A DNA stretch of 58,416 nt from positions 1-58,416 of the IMG/VR virus record IMGVR_UViG_3300009130_000037; one strand, given 5' to 3'. Numbering within the stretch: the stretch's first letter is position 1; every line of letters begins with the position of its first letter. Positions 43,663 through 52,750 of this stretch are shown here, one piece after another. The notes under the pieces were generated by a model. The model saw only the letters and a program-made list of their open reading frames with translations, was not told where the DNA came from and searched no databases. The stretch is from a virus. Both the position numbers and the translations under genes were made by a program.

Positions 43663-44647
43663 TCAAATTTAATGTTATTACACCGTCTCCTTCATAATAC
43701 TCTTTAGGGAAATCCCACTTATCATTATCAAAGTGCCATTCCATCCTTTTAAGAGCTACTAAAGTTTCAGTACTGCCTTGTTTAAGATCATCCGCAGATG
43801 GTTTATACACAACGCATTCATTGTACCCAGTCGTTTGTACTGCTACAATATACTCTTCAAATGTCCAATCAGATATATCTAATTCTAACACTTCTTTCGC
43901 ATACCAAATAGCAGCTTGTCTGTACAATGCTAGTTGTTTATAGTAACCATACATTTCATAAGCTCTTAGGAACTTATGGACATTCTTTGCTGTTGTCTTT
44001 AAATCTACTACTATGATAGTCTTAGTGCTTTCATCTACTATTAACCTATCTATAATAGACCTCATCTTAAACTTAAACTGAGGGTGTTTCCATACTATAT
44101 CTAATTCAACAAATGTATCACTTAATCCATAACCATATAAAAGCTCTTGAGCCTTCTTATGAATATCAGTCGATAATTTACATCTGTTGATAGTTTCCAT
44201 ATCAGAATTAGATAACTGTAGTTTACCTTCAGCTTCTAGTAAGTAATCCCAATATCTTTGTAAGTCTTTACCTTTATCAGTATCAGATGTAAAAGATTCC
44301 CACGTTTTAAGTGCAGTACTCTTTAATCCGGATACTTTCCAAGCATTATCTATCCACTCCTCTTGGATTTCATCTGTCAAGATATCATCCTGGACTCGTG
44401 TTCTAAATAATTCCTCTACAAAGACAGCGTTCTTACCAGTTGGTATTTCAAATTTGGATACTAAATAGCGATTAGTAAATTCATCAGGTTCCAGGATAAC
44501 ACAATGAGCCGCTGTACCTAGATTCATTCCAGCAGAAGCTGAATTTTCTCTAGCTTTATAAGCTCTATATGCAACCGGGCCTACCTCTAGTGAACTTAAT
44601 CCACTATGACTTACCGTTTCTATTTCATATCTATCCTTAATCTCCAT
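43652..44647 (-). CDS. PD-(D/E)XK nuclease, RecE/exonuclease VIII-like
   Basis: I chose the ATG at 44647, one base after the RusA-like stop, giving 331 residues; the 44671 ATG would overlap that gene. Counting from that longer start, GTAAHCVILEPDEF (52-65) is the N-terminal block of phage PDDEXK nucleases. The catalytic residues are Glu189 (FVELD), Asp208 (IIDRL) and DLK (223-225), and YGYYKQLALYRQA is the following helix. The family digests duplex DNA 5'-3' for recombination or repair. The neighbourhood of RusA-like resolvase, SSB-like protein and AAA ATPase suggests a recombination module. Confidence 0.75.
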   Translation of the reverse strand: MEIKDRYEIETVSHSGLSSLEVGPVAYRAYKARENSASAGMNLGTAAHCVILEPDEFTNRYLVSKFEIPTGKNAVFVEELFRTRVQDDILTDEIQEEWIDNAWKVSGLKSTALKTWESFTSDTDKGKDLQRYWDYLLEAEGKLQLSNSDMETINRCKLSTDIHKKAQELLYGYGLSDTFVELDIVWKHPQFKFKMRSIIDRLIVDESTKTIIVVDLKTTAKNVHKFLRAYEMYGYYKQLALYRQAAIWYAKEVLELDISDWTFEEYIVAVQTTGYNECVVYKPSADDLKQGSTETLVALKRMEWHFDNDKWDFPKEYYEGDGVITLNLNEE

Positions 44648-44648
44648 T

Positions 44649-45203
44649 TTAACAATCTTTAGAGATAACAAATACGAGTTTTCTCTTGTTAAATTCTTTT
44701 ACACTACGAAATCTTACACCTCCTGAATCGGAGATATAACTAACAGAATCATCTTTTATGTACTCTAGTTCTGTAAGAGTATCATTAAAGACCTTACCCC
44801 ATATCCATAAATTATCTGCGTCCCAGTTTGCTTCATAAGTAGGTAAAGGAGGTTTCCACCTTACTACTCCTTTAAGCATTCTAACGCTTCCATAATTAAT
44901 AGGGGCATGTACTTCTAGTCTAATAGACAAAGGATAAAGGCGAGATAAATCCCGCCCTTTTAATTCCTTATCTATGAATGGAGTAACATATTCGTGCATT
45001 TGTTTTACCATAAAGGCACGAATGAAAGGGTTTATTCTTCCATTATATATGTTCTGTCCATTTATCTTTACGTATTTAGTTTTAGACTTATTTACGTGTG
45101 TAATAAATTCGGGAATAGTGATTTTGATAATTTCTTTCTTCTGTCTTTTCTTCTTCACAGGCTTATCAACACTTTCTCCTATTCCTTCCCATTCATCTTT
45201 CAT
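44649..45203 (-). CDS. RusA-like Holliday-junction resolvase
   Basis: The protein has 184 residues. The C-terminal half contains DADN (128-131), WGKVFNDTLTEL with Lys137 and Asp141, and DDS (151-153), the acidic layout of RusA resolvases (D-x-D-N...K...D). The first 45 residues are a basic extension (KKKRQKKEIIKITIPEF). RusA enzymes resolve four-way junctions during replication and packaging. The stop is followed one base later by the nuclease start. Confidence 0.6.
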   Translation of the reverse strand: MKDEWEGIGESVDKPVKKKRQKKEIIKITIPEFITHVNKSKTKYVKINGQNIYNGRINPFIRAFMVKQMHEYVTPFIDKELKGRDLSRLYPLSIRLEVHAPINYGSVRMLKGVVRWKPPLPTYEANWDADNLWIWGKVFNDTLTELEYIKDDSVSYISDSGGVRFRSVKEFNKRKLVFVISKDC

Positions 45204-45204
45204 A

Positions 45205-46374
45205 TTATAAAGACTTGATTTCTTTTAACCCAGCTTCTATATCTGCAGTTAATTCACCAAAGTTCTCTATAACTTCTGCTCTATCTTCTTCCCATTTAGT
45301 ATCAGACTGAGCTGCATACTGAGAAGAGTGATAAATAGATCCATTTACACCAGAGAAAGCATCTAATACGAAATACTCTAATACTCTTATTGCTCCTGCG
45401 TCATCACAAGGAACAGCTCCAATATTCATTGGATCTACTAAGATGTTATGAGTTTCAGTATTACTATCTTGATACCCACGTATATAGTCTAATCCTCCAC
45501 AATGTAGTCCTTTTACACAAGAAATTTGATCATCAGTATTAACCATTGACCAACTTTTTAATCTATGTGCATGTCCTACTTTGATAAAGTGACCTTCTAC
45601 ATCTCCACAGAAGAATGCATCTCCGCTAGTTCCCATCATTGCAGGTTGGAATAAACGCTCTTCATTAGTAAGTTCTGTATAAGTAATTAAACCTGTATCA
45701 GGATCAATAGTTTTAGCTTGTCTACGGTCTACTTGCTTAGCTTCTTTATTCTCATCTAATTCATACTTAGTATGGATTTCAGTAGATACTTTAAAAGTAC
45801 GTAATAGTCCTTCTACAGTAATTCCTACTTGATAAGTAGTAGCTCTTGCTACAGCAACCTCTTCGCTTACTCCCTCTTCATCCATTAGTTGTGCAACTAA
45901 TTCATGGTTAGTGTAAGTAGAGTTGATATAGTTAAACATACGTGTTGAGAAATCTTCTCCTAAACCTAATCCTGTTTTAGTTCTTAATACAGGGTTTCTT
46001 AACCATCTAGTCCACATCTTAATTAAAGGTGTGAAATCAATCTTCTTATCCATAGAATCAAGTATTCTATCTACTAATGCTTGAGGCATTGCGATAGAGG
46101 ACACTTGTTTTCCTACTTTAAGATGATAGGTTCCAGTAGCTTTATTAACGTGAATATTAGGACACTCACTTTCGATTGTTTCCTTATAGTCCACTACTAA
46201 TAACTCAGTAAATTTTTCAACAATTTTAGCATACTTAGCAGGAGTATCTACTGTATCAGCTTTTGCTTGTAATTTAAGCATTGCTTCGTATTTCTCTTCT
46301 GTATAAGGAATACCAAATTGTTCGTTGTTGACAGACCCACAAATAGAGTCTCCCATTAAATTGATTGTAATCAT
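45205..46374 (-). CDS. rIIB: RIIB-like protein
   Basis: The protein has 389 residues. Two blocks match T4 RIIB closely as I recall it. LVDRILDSMDK (from residue 100) corresponds to LVDRILDSMEK, followed by a similar helix and R-N-P. The C-terminal domain has CVKGLHCGGLDYIRG (from 286) and a VDPMNIGAVPCDDAGAIRV stretch, equivalent to the T4 GLH-x-x-x-x-YIR and the following strand. RIIA and RIIB act at the host membrane in T4, opposing lambda-Rex-type exclusion and affecting lysis timing. It overlaps the 46371 gene as ATGA and lies two genes from rIIA. Confidence 0.85.
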   Translation of the reverse strand: MITINLMGDSICGSVNNEQFGIPYTEEKYEAMLKLQAKADTVDTPAKYAKIVEKFTELLVVDYKETIESECPNIHVNKATGTYHLKVGKQVSSIAMPQALVDRILDSMDKKIDFTPLIKMWTRWLRNPVLRTKTGLGLGEDFSTRMFNYINSTYTNHELVAQLMDEEGVSEEVAVARATTYQVGITVEGLLRTFKVSTEIHTKYELDENKEAKQVDRRQAKTIDPDTGLITYTELTNEERLFQPAMMGTSGDAFFCGDVEGHFIKVGHAHRLKSWSMVNTDDQISCVKGLHCGGLDYIRGYQDSNTETHNILVDPMNIGAVPCDDAGAIRVLEYFVLDAFSGVNGSIYHSSQYAAQSDTKWEEDRAEVIENFGELTADIEAGLKEIKSL

Positions 46375-46937
46375 GCTTCTTCTAATGTTTGATTAGCATT
46401 ATTTAATAATTCTTCAGGTACTTCAAAGTCACCTAGGCCTTTAGCCTGTAAGATTTCTCTTATTTCTTGTTCTAATTCTATAGTAATATCACTAAAATTT
46501 GGATTATACAAAGGTACGATAAAATTAAAGATATTCTTCACTGATTCGCTATATTCTATCAACATATCTAGCTGATTAAGTATTTGAATATCAACACAAT
46601 GTGCCTCTGCAACATCTTTATTTCCAAAGATCTCTTTAGCTCTTTTTGAGATGATTCCTGCTTCAGAATTATCTTCATTTTCAGCTACTAATAACTGAAA
46701 TTCTAACATCTTATCTAGATACTTAAGCCAATCATCAAAATTAGTTTCACTATACCCATGAGCACTTCTAAATTTACTTTGTATATTAGACCAATTATCT
46801 TCTTTATATTTCATTATAGAACTATAAATATCATATAAATCAGAATGAATACCTTTATATCCTTTAAAGAACTCTAATTGTTTACAATGTGTATTTATAA
46901 TACGAGCTGTATTCCATCTAATTAAATGATTATCCAT
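46371..46937 (-). CDS. Hypothetical protein inserted between rIIA and rIIB
   Basis: I use the ATG at 46937, which overlaps the rIIA stop (ATGGATAA), giving 188 residues; the 47009 ATG would overlap rIIA by 80 bases. The protein is helical and acidic (CKQLEFFKGYKGIHSDLYD, EIFGNKDVAEAHCVDIQILN, EIREILQAKGLGDFEVPEEL) with no membrane span. Its fixed coupling to rIIA upstream and rIIB downstream suggests a third component of an rII-like complex. Family unknown. Confidence 0.55.
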   Translation of the reverse strand: MDNHLIRWNTARIINTHCKQLEFFKGYKGIHSDLYDIYSSIMKYKEDNWSNIQSKFRSAHGYSETNFDDWLKYLDKMLEFQLLVAENEDNSEAGIISKRAKEIFGNKDVAEAHCVDIQILNQLDMLIEYSESVKNIFNFIVPLYNPNFSDITIELEQEIREILQAKGLGDFEVPEELLNNANQTLEEA

Positions 46938-49110
46938 CGATATCCGTTGTTTGTTCGAAGAAATTATTAACGTGGATGCAGTTTGCTCGTCCCCTAAAAT
47001 ATCTTTCATTAGTTTTATTTATTTTAATTATTTTAATCTCGTCATTATAAAAACGATAATTGTACTTATCATCGGGATTCCCCCATTGTTTATCTAATTG
47101 TGCTTGATCCCATTTATCTGGGTATTGAGCTCCTAATATCATTCCTAAGAAGTGAAGTCTTTCATCATCTTTATTACACCCATAATAAATAGTAGCTGTA
47201 TCTTCTTGAACATCAATTAGTTTAGTGTCTCTTTGTTTCCAAACAAAATGTTTAGGTTTCTTTTCATGAGAATATCCGATATTAGATTTAGGAGTTAAAG
47301 AATGAATAGGAATTTTAGCTTCTATCTTACGTCTTTCTTTCGCACTCATAGCGTACTTAATCCCCTCTTCTTCCTGTTCTTCGAATACTTTTCCGAAATC
47401 TTCAGGTACTTCTATATCTTCATAACATAGTACGTCTTTAGAATCCTCAATAGCTTTCCATAGTACTGGAATACTAGCTTTAAGATCATTAAACATCTTA
47501 TCCGATAGGTTTCTAGAATCTACTTCATTCTCTTTATACTCTTTTACTAACTCTTCATCAGACATTAATTCAACAGTAAGAAAGTTACCAGCTATAGAGT
47601 GGATATAAGCATCCTTCTTAGCACTAGTTTTACTAGTCTTTAAGTATACTCTCTCATGAGAGAACTCACTCCATGCACCAAAAGATGTTCTTTTGATAGA
47701 AGTTTGGTTCTTCTTATGATCATATTGAGACGAATTAAATCTAGTTTTAAATCCTCTAAACATTCTACTAGGGTTTGAATACCTGATAGAAGTTCCAGCA
47801 AACTTAGGTCTAATACCTTCTAAATCAACAACACGACTTAACTCACTCATTATACTATCTTGCCCAGTGTGCATCAACACATCTTTACAAGTAGTTAACC
47901 AACGTAAGAAATCTGTTTCTAATAATTTATCTTGTACTAATTCTGTAGCCTCTTCAACTGCATTCTCAAATCGTTTTTTAATAAAATCTCTAGTATGCTC
48001 TGACCAAACTACCGTTTCTCTACTAGGAGTAACCTCTACTCCCTCTTGTAGTACCGTTTCCTGTCCGGTTACTTCATCACGAATTACAGAACGTATAGGA
48101 CACTTAATCCCTACATTACCATAAAGCTGTTCCATTTCAAGCTCTGGAAAATCAATATACCCATAACATACACCAGTTCCCTCTCCTTTTGTATCGTCTC
48201 CTTTGACAATAACAACGTGGGGTTTACTAAACTGATTGTTTTTAGATACTATTAATCTACTAGAACTATATAATACTTCTGCAGCTGTATCTATACTACG
48301 TACATGACCATCTTCTTCGATGATATTAAATTCTACATTACCAAAATATAATAACTGAGCTTTTACAGCCTGTTCATATTTAGATCGGTGATGCCTCTTT
48401 GTCGGTACAATAATTTCCGTATAATTCTGTTCATTTGTTTTTTCAAAATATACTTGTGTACCATTAGTAAAAGTAATAAAATCATTCTTCTCGTTTGTAT
48501 CTAAGTTAAACTTACCTACAGTGGAATCAATCTTATAAGAATAACAATTAAACTTATACTTCTTCCCATTGTGGACAGTAATAACTGTGTAATAATCACA
48601 CCTTGTAGATAATGCCACTTTATTACCAAACCCAAATGCTCCTAATGAGCCTTTAGAGTTTCGTTTAGTAGAATAACCTATCTGAAAGTAACCTTCTAAT
48701 CTAGCTTCTCCTATTCCGATACCAAAATCCTTAACGGAAAATGTATCACAATATCCTACACCTTCATTCTGTGTGTAAGTAAGCTCTACGTTCGTCTTAG
48801 TCTGATCTAAATGTTTAAGATCATAATAAGAAGGATCCCAATTGGAATCAGCGTACTTAGCGCCTTCTCTTTGAATAAAATGATCTTCAGGAGTTGTTTG
48901 TCCTGATAAGATAGACACTGCTATCTCTTTTTCTCTTTGTGAATCAACTGCATTAGCTGTTAATTCTCTAACTGTACTCTCTTCAGGTTTAGTGTACTGG
49001 GTTATTTGAATAGTATCTAATACTAATCCCCTAGCCCCTTCATTAATCTCTCGTTTAAATCCGGTATTACCATCCCCGTGAGATGATATTTCAACCTCTT
49101 GTATAGCCAT
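46930..49110 (-). CDS. rIIA: RIIA-like GHKL ATPase
   Basis: The protein has 726 residues. The GHKL/Bergerat fold is visible at the N-terminus: STVRELTANAVDS (45-57, N box with E49 and N53), VKDFGIGIG (126-134, G1 box) and GAFGFGNKVALS (157-168, G2 box). This N-terminal ATPase with a long C-terminal region matches T4 RIIA. The mid and C-terminal parts are alpha/beta without other motifs. Together with RIIB it probably protects the infected cell membrane against exclusion systems. It overlaps small barrel-like genes upstream and is followed by the inserted 188-residue gene. Confidence 0.85.
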   Translation of the reverse strand: MAIQEVEISSHGDGNTGFKREINEGARGLVLDTIQITQYTKPEESTVRELTANAVDSQREKEIAVSILSGQTTPEDHFIQREGAKYADSNWDPSYYDLKHLDQTKTNVELTYTQNEGVGYCDTFSVKDFGIGIGEARLEGYFQIGYSTKRNSKGSLGAFGFGNKVALSTRCDYYTVITVHNGKKYKFNCYSYKIDSTVGKFNLDTNEKNDFITFTNGTQVYFEKTNEQNYTEIIVPTKRHHRSKYEQAVKAQLLYFGNVEFNIIEEDGHVRSIDTAAEVLYSSSRLIVSKNNQFSKPHVVIVKGDDTKGEGTGVCYGYIDFPELEMEQLYGNVGIKCPIRSVIRDEVTGQETVLQEGVEVTPSRETVVWSEHTRDFIKKRFENAVEEATELVQDKLLETDFLRWLTTCKDVLMHTGQDSIMSELSRVVDLEGIRPKFAGTSIRYSNPSRMFRGFKTRFNSSQYDHKKNQTSIKRTSFGAWSEFSHERVYLKTSKTSAKKDAYIHSIAGNFLTVELMSDEELVKEYKENEVDSRNLSDKMFNDLKASIPVLWKAIEDSKDVLCYEDIEVPEDFGKVFEEQEEEGIKYAMSAKERRKIEAKIPIHSLTPKSNIGYSHEKKPKHFVWKQRDTKLIDVQEDTATIYYGCNKDDERLHFLGMILGAQYPDKWDQAQLDKQWGNPDDKYNYRFYNDEIKIIKINKTNERYFRGRANCIHVNNFFEQTTDIDG

Positions 49111-49360
49111 AAAAATCTCTTATTTGCTTTAACGTTTGACGCTGGGTAGCATCTAATCCTTTTTCGGATACTTTCATAAAACTAGTTCTAGAATATGCTA
49201 AATGGGGTTTTGTTGAGGTACTATATTGTGAATATCCAATAGTAGCTCTCCCTTTAGGAGTTACTTTTATTAAAACTCCTACTTTAATAGCTCTAGAGTA
49301 AGAAGGAACGAATACTACTGTATCCCCTTCTTTTACTTCTTGTTTCAATGTATCTTTCAT
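49091..49360 (-). CDS. Small SH3/KOW-like protein 3
   Basis: The product has 89 residues. VKEGDTVVFVPSYSRAIKVG and LIKVTPKGRATIGYS show the strand-turn pattern of a KOW/SH3 barrel. The C-terminal helix is DATQRQTLKQIRDFYGY. It is the last of three adjacent genes of similar design and overlaps the rIIA start by 20 bases. Barrel domains of this kind often bind RNA or ribosomal/transcription factors. Confidence 0.5.
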   Translation of the reverse strand: MKDTLKQEVKEGDTVVFVPSYSRAIKVGVLIKVTPKGRATIGYSQYSTSTKPHLAYSRTSFMKVSEKGLDATQRQTLKQIRDFYGYTRG

Positions 49361-49563
49361 ATTTTTCTTTTTATAATACGGTGTTTAGCCCTAGAATGAC
49401 TTATTCTAGCTTTATACCATCCTTGATTATCTTCAACCATTACATTCTTACCTGTAAATTTCTTAATCTTCCCTTCTCTTATCCATTCATCTCCATATAC
49501 AGTAAAATATACTTGATCTCCTTCATCTAAAGTTTCTCCGTGAATATCTGTTATATCAGTCAT
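49357..49563 (-). CDS. Small SH3/KOW-like protein 2
   Basis: The product has 68 residues. LDEGDQVYFTVYGDEWIREG, KIKKFTGKNVMVEDNQGWYK and a basic end ISHSRAKHRIIKRKI give one small barrel and a basic tail. Stop and start overlaps by four and eight bases link it to its neighbours. The family is not named; the fold assignment is by strand pattern. Confidence 0.5.
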   Translation of the reverse strand: MTDITDIHGETLDEGDQVYFTVYGDEWIREGKIKKFTGKNVMVEDNQGWYKARISHSRAKHRIIKRKI

Positions 49564-49810
49564 TATCTTTTATTGTTTTAATTAAAGTAGCTGCTCTAAC
49601 AGTATTAGGTTTATTATGCATACTATTTAAGAAAGAATAACCATCATAAGTTGGTTTTACTCCTGCTACTATTTTATTTTTTGTAAATAAAACTTTATCG
49701 TGTTTAATCTGATATATATAAGCTCTACAAGTACAACTACCTCTAACAGCTATAACTTCTGAACCTAATTCTAACTTATTTCCCTCTCCGTCTATTACTA
49801 TTCTTTCCAT
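49556..49810 (-). CDS. Small SH3/KOW-like protein 1
   Basis: The product has 84 residues. DGEGNKLELGSEVIAVRGS, AYIYQIKHDKVLFTKNK and a C-terminal NTVRAATLIKTIKDND follow the same barrel layout as the next two genes, with a CTC (Cys-Thr-Cys) turn in GSCTCRA. It overlaps the primase gene by 13 bases, so the three barrel proteins are translated as an extension of the primase message. Confidence 0.5.
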   Translation of the reverse strand: MERIVIDGEGNKLELGSEVIAVRGSCTCRAYIYQIKHDKVLFTKNKIVAGVKPTYDGYSFLNSMHNKPNTVRAATLIKTIKDND

Positions 49811-50838
49811 ATTGTCTTAAGTTTATCATTAATAAATTTAATCGTTGCATCCTTAGAATGCCATTCTCTATAATCTGATATATCCTTCAATCCATTAGAC
49901 CTCGTAGAGAAGTCCTGTAAGAAGAAATAAGGCAGATTATAAGCCTTTTTCATTAAGTTTGTTCCGGTTACCCCAGCATAATCAAAATCGTTCTGTAAAA
50001 CGATTCTTTTAAAGCGAGAGCGTAACTCCTCAACAACTGTATCCTTTATTACTCCTAACTCATTTTGACACGACAGTCCTATATAACCCAGGGTTCTATA
50101 AACTGCAACGTCTTTGAGTGATTTAGTTAGTATTAAAAGATCTCCGGTCGCTGGTAGCTGATCCCATCCTTGTAAGATAGTACGGTTTGTACTACTTATC
50201 CACTTATATCTCTTATCTTTTTCAAGAGGTCTATAACACTTGTAAGTGTATTTACCATCTTTTAAGAATAAGTAAGCATAGATAGGATTGTCATCACTAT
50301 GTGACCATATTATCTCACTTCCTAAGAAAACGTGTTGTACAGGGAATATATTAAAGAACTTCAATTGCTTAGAAGTAAGAGAATACTTAGTATTCCAATA
50401 CTGTTTATCACATTGTTTCCATTTCCTGAACTTAACACCTAGTTGTCTATCTGAAGGGAGTTCTATATTTCTTTTAGCTACCTTAATGACAGGCTGATAT
50501 TTTCCTGCTTTTGTTGCAGAATACCTAAATCCGAGATTAAAATCTCTATTAATAACACCACATGCATCATATAATGACATACCATAAATATGTCTTACTA
50601 TATCGAATGCATCGCCAAATGCACCTGTAGCATGATCTTTAAACATTAGTTTTTGATGATATTTACTAGCAAATACCACAAAGGAAGGAATATTATCCTT
50701 CCTAAGTGGGCTATGCATAGATTTGTTCAACTTAAATTCACCAATATAATGTTTAATAATGTCTGCATCTGATATCTTAGATAAGATAGCATCTCTAGAG
50801 ACAATCTCTTCATCATTAGCACTATTTAAGTCTAGCAT
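49798..50838 (-). CDS. DnaG-like TOPRIM primase, altered catalytic motif
   Basis: The protein has 346 residues. The N-terminal part resembles a CHC2-type primase zinc domain without its cysteines (SPLRKDNIPSFVVFAS; FKDHATGAFGDAFDIVRHIYG). The TOPRIM domain has GDLLILTKSLKDVAVYRTLG (232-251) and VLQNDFDYAGV with the D-x-D pair Asp284/Asp286. The usual catalytic Glu of the E-G motif is Lys239 (TKS). Primases of this shape make RNA primers for the phage fork. It is followed by the SH3-like genes and preceded by the SSB-like gene. Confidence 0.8.
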   Translation of the reverse strand: MLDLNSANDEEIVSRDAILSKISDADIIKHYIGEFKLNKSMHSPLRKDNIPSFVVFASKYHQKLMFKDHATGAFGDAFDIVRHIYGMSLYDACGVINRDFNLGFRYSATKAGKYQPVIKVAKRNIELPSDRQLGVKFRKWKQCDKQYWNTKYSLTSKQLKFFNIFPVQHVFLGSEIIWSHSDDNPIYAYLFLKDGKYTYKCYRPLEKDKRYKWISSTNRTILQGWDQLPATGDLLILTKSLKDVAVYRTLGYIGLSCQNELGVIKDTVVEELRSRFKRIVLQNDFDYAGVTGTNLMKKAYNLPYFFLQDFSTRSNGLKDISDYREWHSKDATIKFINDKLKTIWKE

Positions 50839-50839
50839 C

Positions 50840-51439
50840 CTAGAATGGTAAATCGTCTCCTACTGGTTCCGCTGCCATTGCTGCTTCAGGTTTATCCGCC
50901 TGAGGCCTAGTTAACTGATCAAAGTCAGTAAGCTTTAACTTAGTTTCCTCTGCAGGTACGCTCATAGACTCTATGAATGGTACATACTTAGGGATAGTTA
51001 AGTAACCTTTTGTATTGTAGATTAACTTCAATCTCATTGGCTTAGTGTTACATTGCTGTGCAATTAACATAGTCTTAACTGCTTCCCATAAATCAGGAAA
51101 CGTATTAGCTTGAGGAAGCTGTGTTCCTTCAGGAGCAAATTTTGTTAAGATATGCTTAAGTCTTGTAATTTGACTTTTCTTTTTCTTTTCAAAATCGTCT
51201 CTATTTGGATCCGGCTCATACTCACGCATATTAGTTTCATTCCCATTAGAGTCTTTCAACTTAATGTCAAAGAATTTACTTCCAGTCCCTTGACCGATTT
51301 CAAATCCTGAAATGAATACGTTATCTAACGTATTAATAATTGTGTTGTCTTGTACTACTGAGTATCCAAAGATCTTAGAAGGGTCAAAGTTTCCACCACT
51401 TCCATCAGCTTTAATACTGTCATCATTTAAATTTAACAT
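50840..51439 (-). CDS. Single-stranded DNA-binding-like protein
   Basis: The protein has 199 residues and ends VGDDLPF, the acidic DDxPF tail by which SSB proteins recruit partners. The middle holds strands around VFISGFEIGQGTGSKFFDIK and MRLKLIYNTKGYLTIPKYV that could form an OB-type fold. A Pro/Ala/Glu-rich linker precedes the tail. Its gene lies between primase and AAA ATPase genes, fitting a replication/recombination SSB. The fold itself is not proven. Confidence 0.65.
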   Translation of the reverse strand: MLNLNDDSIKADGSGGNFDPSKIFGYSVVQDNTIINTLDNVFISGFEIGQGTGSKFFDIKLKDSNGNETNMREYEPDPNRDDFEKKKKSQITRLKHILTKFAPEGTQLPQANTFPDLWEAVKTMLIAQQCNTKPMRLKLIYNTKGYLTIPKYVPFIESMSVPAEETKLKLTDFDQLTRPQADKPEAAMAAEPVGDDLPF

Positions 51440-51476
51440 CTTTCTTTATAAGTTAAATTAATAATTAATTAAATTG

Positions 51477-52058
51477 TTAGTCTTGTACTAACTCGTCTGT
51501 AACCTCTTCAGGTGATTCAACTACTTCACCACTAAGTGCATCCGTAGGTTGTTCTTCTGTATTCTCTGTTTGAAACACTACTGGCTCTTCATTAACATTA
51601 TCTGCTAATGTAGGAGTTGCATCTGTTTCTGTTTCTGTAACAGTAGATTTAGTTCTAGTAAGATCAGCTAATACAGTTTGAAATGTAATAGGATATAATG
51701 ATGTACCTTCGTAATCAACAGTATTCTCCATATCAATATTCAATTTAAATCTAGTTGTTGCGTCTTCCATACCTTCAGCAGATTTATACATCTCCTTTAA
51801 TTTAGAAGAGTGAAACTTACTAGATACTGATCCACCTTTTCCTACTGCACATCCATCTTCTACAATGTATAAGAAAGATCTAGATCCCTGAGTCTCTTGA
51901 GCATCATACCCAAATCCTACAGCAACACTTTCTCCTAACTTACTCATCACTGCTTTAGACAATGTAATTCTTCCACTTTTAGTGTTTACTAACACTTCCG
52001 GTTCACTATTTAAGTTTAATCCTTTATTAGGACTAATCACTTTACCGTGTAATTCCAT
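51477..52058 (-). CDS. Hypothetical replication-region protein with acidic tail
   Basis: The product has 193 residues. The first 125 residues look like a beta-rich domain (VLVNTKSGRITLSKAVMSKL, SRSFLYIVEDGCAVGKGG). The remaining 65 residues are an unstructured Thr/Glu/Val-rich acidic tail ending TDELVQD. Flanked by SSB-like and AAA ATPase genes, it may be an accessory DNA-binding or anti-nuclease protein. Not recognised. Confidence 0.5.
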   Translation of the reverse strand: MELHGKVISPNKGLNLNSEPEVLVNTKSGRITLSKAVMSKLGESVAVGFGYDAQETQGSRSFLYIVEDGCAVGKGGSVSSKFHSSKLKEMYKSAEGMEDATTRFKLNIDMENTVDYEGTSLYPITFQTVLADLTRTKSTVTETETDATPTLADNVNEEPVVFQTENTEEQPTDALSGEVVESPEEVTDELVQD

Positions 52059-52093
52059 ACTTTTAAAATTTATTTATTTATAATTATTTAATA

Positions 52094-52750
52094 CTACTTG
52101 TAAGCCTCTATGCTATCCAATACTAATTGTAAATCATTAGGGATAAAATCTGATTCAAACATATCCTTAGGTGATTTAACGGTGTCTCGCACTCCTCCTC
52201 TAGTCTTAAATCCATATACTACTTCGTTTCCTTCTTCTCTTTGTTCAGCCATAAGAACTATAGTGAATAAACCTTCGATAGTAATCTTATCATCTAATAG
52301 TTTACCAATAGTTTTAATCTTATAACTCTTCTGTCCCATACTATCCACAATCTCTTCTGTGTGACATAAGAAGATAACTGTTAAGTCATCTCTCATATTC
52401 TTAGATAAATTAATAATAGAAAACATATGTTCAGCTATTTCATTAAACTTATCAAATCCAGTAGTTGTTGTAGTCATAAACTCATAACTCATAATATACT
52501 GAGCATCATCTATGATTAAGGTCTTAATATGCTTCTTCTCATTAACCTGTTTCATAGCTCCAAGTATCTTAGAGTGGTGATGTGCTTTGAAGATATTCTT
52601 CTTTTCCTTAGTATACTTAGTAGCTCCACCTTTAAAAGGTAAGTCTTTACCAACTACATTGATAATAAATGTTTCATCTGGTTTTAAGTTTTCTATACTA
52701 GTAGACTTTCCAGATCCCGTCTTTCCTAGTATTAATACTGCATTACTCAT
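52094..52750 (-). CDS. AAA/RecA-like ATPase, possible Sak4-type recombinase
   Basis: The protein has 218 residues. Walker A is GKTGSGKS (9-16) and Walker B TLIIDD (77-82). DDLTVIFLCHTEE carries a sensor-like polar position. The small single-domain size and the setting beside an SSB-like gene and PD-(D/E)XK nuclease fit the AAA_24/Sak4 group of phage recombination ATPases. A DNA-pairing role is inferred from that; the ATPase call is directly supported. Confidence 0.7.
   Translation of the reverse strand: MSNAVLILGKTGSGKSTSIENLKPDETFIINVVGKDLPFKGGATKYTKEKKNIFKAHHHSKILGAMKQVNEKKHIKTLIIDDAQYIMSYEFMTTTTTGFDKFNEIAEHMFSIINLSKNMRDDLTVIFLCHTEEIVDSMGQKSYKIKTIGKLLDDKITIEGLFTIVLMAEQREEGNEVVYGFKTRGGVRDTVKSPKDMFESDFIPNDLQLVLDSIEAYK

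Noticed and set aside
44974-45218. Plus-strand hydrophobic frames over the RusA-like gene
   Set aside because: They mirror Lys/Glu codons of the minus-strand gene, which carries conserved catalytic motifs.
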